Of a DNA stretch of 64,000 bases, positions 43,747 through 55,109 are shown one piece after another (position 1 is the stretch's first letter; every line of letters starts with the position of its first letter). The translations under genes were made by a program, and so were the position numbers. The stretch is taken from assembly GCF_019320115.1 (NCBI RefSeq), contig NC_089595.1, positions 108,950,158 to 109,014,157 on the forward strand, read 5' to 3'. Under the pieces are notes generated by a model. The model saw only the letters and a program-made list of their open reading frames with translations. It was not told where the DNA came from and searched no databases. The DNA comes from Miscanthus floridulus (Eukaryota > Streptophyta > Magnoliopsida > Poales > Poaceae).

Positions 43747-45080
43747 GTGGATTTTATATCATCGTTGTAATCATTGTTATTACCATTATTATTTAGATTT
43801 GGTTAAAGTTATGATAATTTAATATAGTATTGTATCTACAATACAGTGGACCGAAAAAGTAAACCCTCCAATTCAATTCTGGGGTGTAAAGTTATCTATG
43901 AATTCAAATATGCGTGATGTTTAGTGCACAAAAGATGGATCTTTAGATTCTTATTTTACATGTCTTTTGTAAAATATTGGTTTGGTCGTATATTTGATGA
44001 CATACTGTTAGAAAAATTAATGGTCAAGCAAAGTATAATTTAAGAGGATTTCTAAAATCCTAATACACCTTATAAAAAGAAATGGAGCCAATAGTAATTT
44101 CAAATATTAAGCCCCACCTTGTGCTATTTCCAATAATCGTAGAATTTTGTGCCCGAGCTATATCTTCAATTCTTCATGAAGATATTGCTGTTCTCTTTTT
44201 CCTCTTGACTTACTGCCAAATCAGTAAAAAAAAACTATGTACCAGTTAATCAATGTTTATTATACTATCTAATGGGAGTATATGTTCTAAGCATCTCCAT
44301 TAGTTCAGAGTTGCTGCTGGGAGCTATAGCTAAACTTATATGCCACCTTCAGTTCAGCGAGTAACAGATAACAATAAAAGATTGCTTACCAACCGTCTAT
44401 ATATATACTTACCACAAACAATAAAAGATTGCACAGTGAAGTCAATGTGTTAGATTTTCTACATAATTGATCCACCAGTTGTGTAGCTGCATAGTATGTA
44501 TGAGATAGAGAGACAGTGACGACCTAGCAAGTTAGGTCCTTACTCTCATGCATGGTAGGCTCTTTCACAGTTCTGGCATCAGGGCACTCAAAGAGCCTAA
44601 CTCTTGTTTCCTTACTAACACATGACTTCTTTTGCTTTCTCATCCTTCCATATATTGGCAAAAATCCTATATAAGCTATATAGCTCAGGGCTAGACCGCC
44701 GGGAAGCTAGCACTCATAATATCAGAAAAAAAAATACATGAAAAAAATAAATAAACGCCCTCAAAACGTTCATAGTTTAGTGGCCTAGTTTTGTTGCCGA
44801 TGGTGTGGATGTGGACACTTGTCGATAACGGCTCGATCGAGGTACTTCACACTACTGGACGACGCTAGAGAAGGAGCTGGACCGGTCAAAAGACAAAAGC
44901 TGCGTCCTTCATGAGAACAGCATGCTGAAATAATGGCTTCAATGATCAGCCTGTTGACCTAGTTTTTGCTATGGAACGATGAAGCGTAAGTCTTACACAC
45001 GATCTGACACGTCAATAGCTACTATTGTCTTCGTCCGGAAATAAGTTCAGTTAGCAGCTCTAGGAGAGCCAGAGAGTGAT

Positions 45081-47127
45081 ATGAATAATGTGAGTTTTAT
45101 TGGTGAGGTACATGGAATGGAAGTCATCTCTTTGTTACTCTGTAACTTCCCGAAACTAGTACGGTCATTTTGTACACCGGTCATTTTCCCGAAGCTATTG
45201 GATGATGCTGATGATTCCTCTTCGCCTATGTGGCCAAGAGCTGTGCCTGCAGGTACTCGTCTCCCTGGCGGTATGGATGCCGCACCTGGGACCCCTGGTG
45301 CCCCTACCACCGGTCCGGCTGGTGCTGCTGCCCCGGCGGGTCCGGCTGGTGCTGCTGCCCCTTCGGACTCAGCGCCCCATATGTCCGGTGCTACCGTGGC
45401 CCCCTCAGCTGGCGCCCCTACCAACGGTCCGGCTGGTGCTGCTGCCCCTGCGGACTCAGCGTTCCAGGTTGTTGCCAGCGGCGCCGGCTGTACCACCGGC
45501 CGCACCACCACCACGACCACGGAGGTGATCGTTCCTGTCACTAATACGCACAGCATGCGCACCCGTGGCAAGGACGGTTTTCGGCAACCCGTGGATCACC
45601 TTAATCTCCACATGACGGCTTCGTCTACCACTCCAGTACCTTCGTCCGTCCGTGCCGCTCTTTCGGATCTGGCCTGGCATCTTGCTATGCAGGCCGAGTT
45701 CAACGCCGCAAACGACACCTGGACCTTGGTGCCTAGCCCTCCTGGCGTCAACCTTGTCACCGGCAAGTGGGTTTTTTCGTCACAAGTTCAAGTCAGATGG
45801 CTCTCTTGACCGCTACAAAGCCCGGTGGGTGCTTCGTGGTTTCACACAGCGTCCGGGCATTGATTATGATGAGACATTCAGTCCAGTTGTCAAGCCAGCG
45901 ACCATCCGGATGGTACTCACTTTGGCACTGTCTCGCTCCTGGCCGATTCACCAGCTTGATGTGAAGAATGCATTTCTCCATGGCACTTTGACTGAGACAG
46001 TCTACTGCGCACAACCAACTGGGTTTGTCGACTCTTCCAAGCCCAATTATGTCTGTCACCTGAACAAGTCACTCTATGGGTTGAAGCAAGCTCCTCGCGC
46101 CTGGCACAGTCGCTTCGCCTCTCACATTACCTCACTCGGGTTTGTTGAGGCCAAGTCTGACACGTCGTTGTTCATCTACTGCAAAGGTGCTGACATGGCT
46201 TTTCTTTTACACTATGTTGATGATATTGTTCTCATTGTGTCGTCTCCGAGTCTCCTCCATCGGATTATCGCAGCACTTCGCCAGGAATTCTCCATGACAG
46301 ACATGGGGCCTCTTCACCATTTTCTAGGTGTCAGTGTTTAGCGCAAAGGTGACAGTTTATTTCTCTCTCAGAGACAGTACATGCTGGACATTCTGGACCG
46401 TGCCGGTATGAGTCACTACAAGCCGAGCAGCACTCTTGTGGACACTCACTCCAAGCTTTTTGCTGATGGTGTTTCAGTCGCTGATCCGAGTCAGTATCGC
46501 AGTCTTGCCGGGGCTCTTCAGTACCTCACCTTCACAAGACCAGACATTGCGTATGCTGTTCAGCAGGTCTGCCTGTACATGCATGACCCACGGGAACCTC
46601 ATTTGAGCGCTCTGAAGCGCATTCTCCGGTACCTTCAAGGTACATTGGATCTCGGTCTACACCTCCACCGGACCTCTCCAGCTGATCTCACTGTCTACAC
46701 CGATGCAGATTAGGCGGGCTGTCCTGACACACGCAAATCCACCTCGGGTTATGCAGTGTTTCTCGGGGACAATCTCATCTCCTGGTCGTCCAAGCGTCAG
46801 CCTACAGTGTCTCGGTCCAGTGCAGAGGCAGAGTATCGAGCAGTCGCGAATGGAGTCGCTGAAGCCTGCTGGTTGCGCCAACTTCTGATAGAGCTTCGCT
46901 GCCCACTCCGTCCACCAACCCGGTTCAGCATCAGCAAACCAAGCATATTGTGATCGACCTGCACTTCGTTAGAGAATGAGTCGCCCTCGGTGAAGTCCGC
47001 GTCCTGCACGTTCCCACTTCGTCTCAGTACGCCGACATCTTCACCAAGGGTTTGCCGACGTCCGTGTTTACGGAGTTTAGGTCCAGTCTTAATGTTCCTG
47101 GTGCTCCCAGTTCAGACTGCGGGGGAG
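45081..47127 (+). pseudogene. Copia pol remnant: integrase tail, reverse transcriptase, RNase H
   Basis: An Ala/Pro/Gly-rich linker with repeated AGAAAPAGP units (45240-45450) precedes HSMRTRGKDGFRQPVDHLNL and the RT. RT features: [19 protein letters not shown], a frame change in a T run near 45777, [45 protein letters not shown], and LHYVDDIVL with an intact catalytic motif. A TAG near 46339 ends that frame. RNase H follows (SLAGALQYLTFTRPDIAYAV, TAG near 46711 where Trp is expected, [19 protein letters not shown]). A small deletion near 46916 removes the CDN motif before [11 protein letters not shown]. gag, protease and the 5' LTR are absent. Confidence 0.88.
47115..47127 (+). other. polypurine tract of the truncated Copia element
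   Basis: GCGGGGGAG lies directly before the LTR start TGTTGGAATG. Confidence 0.75.
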
Positions 47128-47238
47128 TGTTGGAATGTAATATGGCGTGTGGGCCTGCCTGGCCTCCCACATTGCCTATATATGTAAACGCTGATCCAAC
47201 ATAGTAATCATTGAGTATTCCCTAATCCTACTCTTTCA
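47128..47238 (+). repeat. 3' LTR of the truncated Copia element
   Basis: It starts TGTTGGAATGTAATATGG and ends ..CCTACTCTTTCA, about 111 bp with TATATATG inside. No partner LTR was seen upstream, so the right border rests on the TG..CA pattern only. Confidence 0.65.
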
Positions 47239-50200
47239 GATGGTTTACTGGTCAATTCTGATCAGAACTTGGTGTCCAGTAGCTGCTAGCTGTCCCAGTT
47301 TGGAACTTTGCTACATCCTGGTGCTCTGCAATAACTAGCGCAATGTAATCTTAGCACATAAAAATTCAAAATTGTACTTGTAACCATTTGGCTGTACAGA
47401 ACAGAAATGTGGCTGTATGTAACTATGTATATATATAGCTCGATCAGGGATATATATGACGGTGTTGATCAGTTGCCCATATGATTGGCGTCCTCATCGC
47501 TCATGATATGAAGTTGCTGTACCGCTGCAGATATGTGGATGTGGATAGATGATCACACGATCCAAAAGGTTGTCGGCCATCAGTAGTTATATTTATATAT
47601 GGCACGGTCATCTGCTGCAAATGGAAATCACATGGGCCCCGTTCGCTTGAGGAATTTTGGAGGAATCTGAATGAATGTGGAGGAATTTACGAGAAAAAAC
47701 ACTGTTCTGAATAAAAAAAAGCGTATTAAGCCGGGTTTAAAGGCACGCGAACGGGTCATGATCGACGGATGCGTGCAATCAGACTTCGCTCAGTCTACTT
47801 CCTAAATCCTAACGAGGGTACGTACGGCGATATCCCTTTCAAACTGGCTATATATATCATATGTGCGGCATCCATGTTTATCCCTATGACTATATATGAC
47901 ATTATATTATTTGTCGATCCATGGCGCATGCTCTAATTAGTGATTTAATGGATAGTGATGGCGATTGAGTGAAGGGTCTGATCGATTTGTGGCTACGATT
48001 GCCACTACCATTATTGCATATTTCCATCGAGTGGCAGCACTTAAAATTTGTTTTTCAATTTATTTTTTGGGAGACGAGAGAGAACTCACATCGATCAGTA
48101 CTACCAAGTGCTACTCCTTCGGTCCCAAAATAACAGTCACCGTTGATGTACGCGTCACAAGTTTAACTCGATTTATAGAACAGATGGAATATATTATTTC
48201 CATCCACCTGATCTTCTTAGTTCTAAGCTCTAATCAGTCTACACATGAAAAAGAGAAATAAAAACACCTATCCCACCCTACCAATCTACAAAATCACCGT
48301 ACATACTGGCGTTAAAAAATTGGCCGTCTTTTTTTGGTTAAAAAAAAATCACAGAAATACCTTTGAACTTTCTATGACCATCCCATGCTCCACCATCCGC
48401 GAAACTCATCCACGACTACCTCTGTTGATATAATCCTTCTTCCTTTTCTTGGCTCATCATATATTTGCTTATAGCTAGTCTTGCACAATCTAAGCTTGTA
48501 GTTGCCACCACATGAATAGCGCCATAGCGGCACCCCCTCCTCCTCGCCACCACATTCTTGTTATAGCCATCACTGTAGGCCCATTCACATCCCTACATCT
48601 TCTCCAGACATGGGCCATAAAGTTGCATCTAAATTTGAGTTTTAGACCCATTTGGCACAAATTTATAACTCACGGGGCGGTGAATATACATTGTATCTCC
48701 AAGAGTTTCAAAAATCCACTCCCAATCTTGATTTTTTTTGGCAAGATTGAAAAAACTACTCTCCAACAATACCCTATCTCAAGTCTCAATTTTTCGTACT
48801 TGGGAAAGGGACCCCATTGCGCGGATTTATATGCATGCGTATGCATCGACCAATACGGAGGTGGAGGACACGACAAAGAATAGAGAGTAGGATAGGGTTC
48901 CGAATGCAAATATATAAGAAATAAATAAAGTATAAAAATGACTAGAGCGATTTAAAAGCGGTCAGGGATTTCTAATACAAAATTGTCTTCTATATTTTAG
49001 GAGCAAAATTTCAGAAACTCTTGGAGAAACCCAACAAATATGCTCCCAACTTTTGTTAGTCATTCGTAAAACTCATTAATTTACCAATTTTATTTTGAAA
49101 ACTGTTGGACATAGCGTGTCAGGGTTGGCTGACCCGATGACCTATAGTATCCTCTGTTTTCGTGCCAGTTTAGACCCTGGTAAAATTTAAAAGTTGACCC
49201 TGGCAAATGCATCCCATCCCGCAAGAGAATACATGCATCTCGGAGTGTTTCAAAGTCTGTGTATAACTCAGTGCACTGCACTTTTGATTTAATAAAAGCT
49301 TCCGTCTCAAAAGAGAGAGAGAGAGAGAATACATATCTTGTTTCATTTGCAAGTAGACAGTATGGCTAAGGCACAGGCGAAAGGCCAGCAAGCCGCGAGC
49401 CCGCTACTGGACGTGGAGTTGTGGACTCAAGCAGGCAACACAAGCTCAGAAGCCCAAAAGTCACCTGCCTGCAAATCAATTGCTCTCCCTGCCGAATGAT
49501 TCACTTTCTCACGTCGCGGCTTTCGCTCGCCCCTCATGGCCTGGTGCCGCGACCGCGCATCACCGCATCCTACCGGTGAGCCGGTGACTGGTGTGACGTG
49601 CAAGTCTCTTTGAGCCTACAAGTACACCAACACCAACAAATCTCCAATTCTACACTTGTTTGTTTATCACCTTGATGTTCATTTTTTCCCCCTGAGAGTC
49701 AGAGGTCTTATATCTGTCTCTCTGTCAATTATGTTAGTACACAGATACACCTGGACAGATGCCCATACTAGGTCATGTTTCGTAATATGAACAAAATTCA
49801 GAAGCAAACCAAAGAAAGATTTTTTTCCAACTAGCCAATGAGGATCGAGTGATAGAAAAATTGGCTCGTTCCAGCAAGATGTCAGGTAAGGAAATTACTG
49901 ATTTCTAATCATCTCGGCATGGTTCACAACTACAGAATTGATTTTTAGCAACGAGAGCTTTTCTAGAGGCGACTCAATTTAGAACCGAGCAGCCTCTAGA
50001 AATGTACCGCTAATCCTTGAGAGGCACCTCAAGAAGAGATGGAAGGGCAACAAACACCAATCATACAGTCTTTGTTCTTCATGAGTGTCTCACGACGCGA
50101 GGTAAATCTTCGATGAGCTTCCATATGATCTAACAAAATGTAGGTGGTTTTAATTTTTTTCCTTAGGCAAACTACTTTTAACTTTAACAAAAAATCACAA

Positions 50201-50678
50201 AAAAATACATTGACATCTGCGTTACTCAATAAATACACTGTTAAGATATATTTATGGCGATTTAATGGAACTAATTTGATGTAGTAGATATGATATATTT
50301 TTCTCTTTAAACATGGTTAAAGAAATACGTAATACGTTCTGAAACGTAATACGCTGATATGATGATATATTTATGGAGTATAGAAGTTTAACTTGGGATA
50401 AAAACGTAATACGTTCTGAAACGTAGGGAGCATAATAGTGTTCATAAAAAAGTAGAAATGGATTGGATACATCTTATACTTATGATGTAAACTGCCTTGT
50501 ATGTTCGGGGACAGACGGGAAGCCGCCGGAAATAAGGACGTCGTTGAACGAGCATTAGTAGCAACTGAAAGCCCAAAATTCTCGCACGGAAACTCACTAC
50601 AGATTCATCCATTTTCGATATCTCCCAGGAGATAACCGATCCATCCACATTTTGTCCAGTAAACTAGGCCGTTTACCA
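47239..50678. other. intergenic; one MITE, no gene recognised
   Basis: AT-rich with many short ORFs lacking features, a (GA)n tract near 49312-49327, and a duplicated AACGTAATACG motif near 50340 and 50404. Nothing else identified. Confidence 0.5.
47634..47757. mobile_element. hAT-like MITE
   Basis: GGGCCCCGTTCGCTTGAGG at the left and the inverted GGCACGCGAACGGGTC at the right, with AACACTGTTCTGAATAAAA inside as in the other copies. 124 bp. Confidence 0.7.
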
Positions 50679-50686
50679 TATATATA
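50679..50686 (+). promoter_or_regulatory. TATA box retained at the PUP pseudogene
   Basis: TATATATA in ACCATATATATAGAG, about 140 nt before the ATG at 50826. Spacing resembles that at the intact PUP gene, so the promoter was probably copied with the gene. Confidence 0.55.
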
Positions 50687-50825
50687 GAGTCTTTGTTTCC
50701 TCCAAAATCTCGATCTCATTCGTTCTCATCGTCATCGAGCAAATCGCCCCACTTACAACCAACACCGCTGCTGCCGCCGCCGCTGCCATCATTGCTTACG
50801 CCTCCGCGACGAGCCATTATCTGCA

Positions 50826-51369
50826 ATGGCGATCACCAGCGCGCGCCGCCGTCGGATAGCCCTCCTGGCGGCGAACTACGCGGCGCTGCTGGTGGGTTCA
50901 GTCGCGGCGAGCCTTCTGTCCCGGTACTACTTCGCGCACGGCGGCCAGAACCGGTGGATCGTCACGCTGGTGTAGTCGGTCGGGTTCCCGCTGCTTGTCC
51001 CCGCCGTGTTCTTCGCCTCCGGCCGTCCCGCCGCCGCGCCGCGCCGTTCCTGTGGTTCTCCCGGAGGTTCCTCGCCGTCTGCCTGGGCATCGGCGCCCTC
51101 ATGGGCGTCAACAACCTGCTGTTCTCGTACAGCTCCTCGTTCCTGCCCATGTCCATATCATCGCTGCTGCTGTCCATGCAGCTCGCCTTCACGCTCGTCT
51201 TCGCCGTCGTCATCGTCCGCCACCCGATCACCTTCGTGAACCTCAACGTCGTCCTCCTCCTCACGCTCAGCTCGGTGCTCCTCGCGCTCCGCTTGGGGGA
51301 CTCCGGCGAGACCCCCGAGGGTGGCGGCCAGTCGTGCTACGTCCTCGGCTACGTCGTCACCCGGGGCGA
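50826..51369 (+). pseudogene. purine permease pseudogene, truncated
   Basis: It starts [20 protein letters not shown] and follows the intact PUP closely ([20 protein letters not shown]). TAG at 50973-50975 stands where the intact gene has Gln (VTLVQS). A 1-nt loss near 51050 shifts the frame before [20 protein letters not shown]. The rest is open to LGYVVT near 51361. The gene is then cut off by the LTR of the large Copia element, leaving about half of the protein. It is a paralogue of 36737-37846 on the opposite strand. Confidence 0.92.
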
Positions 51370-52669
51370 CGGACTAGTTCTAAGTGTCGTTTAACGTTAG
51401 AGAGACACTTGGAGCGACGACCAGTAGTTTAGGACTTTGTTTTTTCTTTGGTCGTACTATTAAGGGGGGTATGAACTAGTAGCTTGACCTAGGTGAATCT
51501 AATAGTTTAGGTGTGATGCACACTTGTCAAACTTAGCACTAGGTAGCTCAAGGACAGCTCATAGATCAGTTGAAGTCGTTGCCGTTCACAAAGTTGGTAG
51601 AATTTGAGGTGAATGGAGACTTGGATGATGACCAGACGCTAGACCAGATGCATAGGTGCCGCGTCCAGTCAGCGTTAGCTCGTGCAGCTAGGGCTTACTC
51701 ATCGACCGGACGCTGGCTCCTAGTCAGGATCGGACGCGCAGGTGTGTGCAACTATAGAGCAAGCAGCACTCATGAAGGATCAGACGCTGTGACCTGACAC
51801 ACTAGAGGCCATGTCCGATCAACAACAGTAAACATCCAGAGAAGGAAATTGCTGACCAGACATGTCATGAGTGGTAATCGGACGCTGGTCAGAGTCCGAT
51901 CACCTCGAAATGTGCTGAGTTGGACCCCAATGGGTATGTTTTGAAGTGAGGAGTATAAATACTTCCCCACTCGTCCAACTTAGCCCTCTTACCCATTTGT
52001 TCAGCTGAGAAATACCTTTGGAGTGCAAGGGAGAGCAAGAGCCTAGTGGGGTGATTGAGATTTGATAATCCAAGATTAAGGACCTCATTAGTGCATAGGG
52101 AGTAGCAAGTGTGCATCCACCTTTCTCATTAGTCTTGTCTTGGTCATGTGAGAGTTTGTGCTTATTACTCTTGGTGATCGTCATCACCTAGACAGCTCGG
52201 TGATGATTGGAAGCTTGGTGATCATCTGGCGAAGCTTGTGGATGACCCAAGTCGTGTTGTGAGCGGTTGTGGACGATTCACCACGACGGAGTGTCAAAGA
52301 ATCAGCCCGTAGAGAGCACTTGATTCTTGCGTAGATCAAGGAGGAGCTACACCCTTACGTGGGTGCTCCAACGAGGACTAGTGGGGAGTGGCGACTCTCT
52401 GATACCTCAGAAAAACATCGTCGCGTTCCTCTCCTTCTCTTAACTTTGAGCATTTACATTTGAGCAATTCAATTCATATCTTTACATTCTTAGAATTGCC
52501 AAGCTAGAGTATAATTGAAACCTAGTGTACAAAATTTTTGTGTGGTAGAACAATAGAAACACTTCTAGGCACAAGAGGGTGAAATAGACTAAGTGTAGGG
52601 CTTACTTATTACAAAAAAAAATAGAATAAGTCCAATTCACCCCCCTTCTTAGGCATCTTGATCCTTTCA
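51370..52669 (+). repeat. 5' LTR of the SIRE-type element, missing its first ~190 bp
   Basis: It matches 63198-63927 from GGACTAGTTCTAAGTGTCG onward, and ends ..CTTGATCCTTTCA before the PBS. A TATA box TATAAAT lies at 51954-51960. It contains repeated GGACGCTGG-type motifs. The sequence equivalent to 63007-63197 is absent on this side. Confidence 0.85.
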
Positions 52670-52670
52670 A

Positions 52671-52684
52671 ATGGTATCAAAGCC
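52671..52684 (+). other. primer binding site of the SIRE-type element
   Basis: ATGGTATCAAAGCC follows the LTR end after one base. It differs by one base from the initiator-Met tRNA complement. Confidence 0.8.
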
Positions 52685-52722
52685 TCATGCTCCTTGAATT
52701 AGGCTTAACCGGCTAGAGCAAG

Positions 52723-54990
52723 ATGTCCCATAGGGATAGACCCCCTCTCGTCTTTGAGGGAGATGACTTTCCTTATTGGAAAATTCGCATGAAGGCATAC
52801 CTAGAGGCTCTAGATGTTGGAGTGCTTAGAGCCACCTCACAAGGTTTTCCAACACCTAGGGATCCCGCTAACCTTCAAGGTGATGAGATTCACTACGAGA
52901 AGTGGAATGCAAAGTCTAGAAACACTTTTTTAGAGGCCTTTGCAAGGATATCTTTAACCATGTGCGGAACCACAAAGACGTCCATCAACTATGGTCGAAT
53001 ATTTTTGCACTCCATGAGAGAACCGAGAGTGAGCATGAGGAACGCTATCACCTCATGATGAAGAAGCTTAATTCATTTGAAATGCTTCCTAGTGAAAGTG
53101 CTAATGAAATGTATTCATGCTTGAATGTTCTTGTAGAGGAGGTCAATGGGCTTGGACTCACTCAAATGCAACCATCCGATGTTGTGAGAAAGATCTTGAG
53201 TGTCCTCCCCATTGACAAGTATGGGCATATTGTGATGGTGCTTCATCAAGGCGATCTTTCCACCGCTACACCAACTCAAATATTAGGGAAGATCAATGCA
53301 CATGAGATGTACATGCACATCACTCCATAAGATGGCTCTTCTTCCACCAAGAAGAAAGTACCTCAAGTGATGATGCGATTAATGATGCAAGCCTTGTTCT
53401 CATGGTGAGAAGAACCGCCAAGATGCTCAAGAAGCTAAACAAGAATGGTGTCAAGTTTAATGGCAAGAAGAAGAAATTCTTCACTAGTAGTAGAAGGAAG
53501 CCCATCTTCGAAATGGATTGCTACAATTGTGGAGATCTTGGTCATCTAGCTCATCAATGCCCCAAACCCAAGAAAGACAAGTATAAGAAAAAGTACAAGG
53601 GCAAGAAAGATGACTCAAGTGATGATGATGTTGAGAAGAAGAAGAACAAGCCATACAAGAAGAAAGATGACAAGAAGAAGGAATTTCACAAGAAGAAGAA
53701 GAATGGCAAGGTCTATATTATTGGTGATTGGTTCACGGACATTGAATCATCAAGTGGCTCATCCGATGATGAAAGTAAAATGAGAAGGAGAAGGTGGCCG
53801 CTCTTGTAATTGGGTCTTCACTACCTTCACCGACACCATCATCATCATCTTCTACACACCTATGCCTCATGGCCAAGGATGAATGAAAGGTATAAAATGA
53901 TGATGGTAGTGGTGGTGATGACAATGCTAGTGATGATAAGAATGGTAGTGATAGTGATGAAGAATTTGAATCACCTTCTTATGATGATCTTATGAAATTG
54001 TTAAACCAATACACTAAAATTATTAGAAACACAAAAGCTAAAAATGAGAAGCTAGAACTTGTGAATGACTCACTCTTAGCAAAGTATGACATAGCCGAAA
54101 AAGCTAATGATGAGCTTAGAGAAGAGAACAAAATTGTGTCATCCAAACTCAAGGAACTCAAAACCTCTAAAAGGGAGCTTAGAGAAAAACATGATAAACT
54201 TGAGGAGATACACAATGAACTCACCACTAGTTACAACTTGCTAAAAGAAGAGTACGCTAATCTCAAGATTAATCATGGTAATCTTGTTCTTTTTCATGAG
54301 TTATTGCCAAATAAGACACATGATGCTACCAACAATGTTGTTAAGATTGATATAGCCACATCATGTGATGGCTTGATTGTTGAGAGCATTGAGCAAGGTT
54401 CTAGTAGCAAAGGCAAGAAAGTGGTTGAATCTGACAACTATGATGATTATGTCAAGCTCAAGAATGAAAATGAAAAGCTCAAGAAGGATCTTGAAAAGAT
54501 ATCAACCACCAACACAATTGTGATAGAGAATCTTGACAATAATCATGATATGACACTTGAGAATGAGGTGCTTAGAGAAGAGAACAAGAAACTCAAGATG
54601 GAGAAGAACCATGATGAACTTAGAGAAGAAAACAAGAAACTTAAGTTGGAGAAAGAGCATCTCAAGACCAGTTTGAGCAAGTTCACAAGAGGCCAATATC
54701 TCCAAAGTGAGCTACTTATGAACACTATGATGAAGATGGATAGAAGTGGCATTGGGTTCTTGGCAAATCAAGAGAATAAAGCTCAAGTTCAACATCAACA
54801 ACAATACAAGTCAAAGCCTAAACCAAAGAGATGCTTTGAGTGTGGATAAGAAGGTAACTTTGCTCATGAGTGTGAAACTCCACCAGCACAACCCTTGCTC
54901 AAGCATGCTAGACCCTTTGCCTTCAATGCTCATTACATGCTTAGAAAAGATTCTAGTGGAAAGATGAAAGTCATATTCTTGGGTCCACCC
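52723..54990 (+). pseudogene. gag remnant with coiled coil and two zinc knuckles
   Basis: MSHRDRPPLVFEGDDFPYWK starts the gag. A frame change near 52965 leads to HKDVHQLWSNIFALHERTES..ALNEMYS-like blocks, then a stop near 53328. The Lys-rich part 53402-53809 has the zinc knuckle CYNCGDLGHLAHQC. A long Glu/Lys-rich coiled coil (53992-54730, repeated LREENKKLK) is followed by a second knuckle, CFECG-stop-EGNFAHEC. Several stops and frameshifts. Confidence 0.82.
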
Positions 54991-55109
54991 AACAAGAATC
55001 GGCCTAAGTAAATTTAGGTTGCTAAGTCACTAGTTGAGAAAGTCAAGGGCCCTCATCAAGTTTGGGTCCCTAAACAGCAAGTTTGATCTCTTGTGTGTGT
55101 AGGTGAACT

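Larger units (their letters stand above)
41741..45080. other. intergenic; small MITE, SINE-like segment, CpG-rich patch
   Basis: A CpG-rich patch at 42460-42740 yields overlapping ORFs with no known product. The rest is AT-rich. No gene recognised. Confidence 0.5.
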
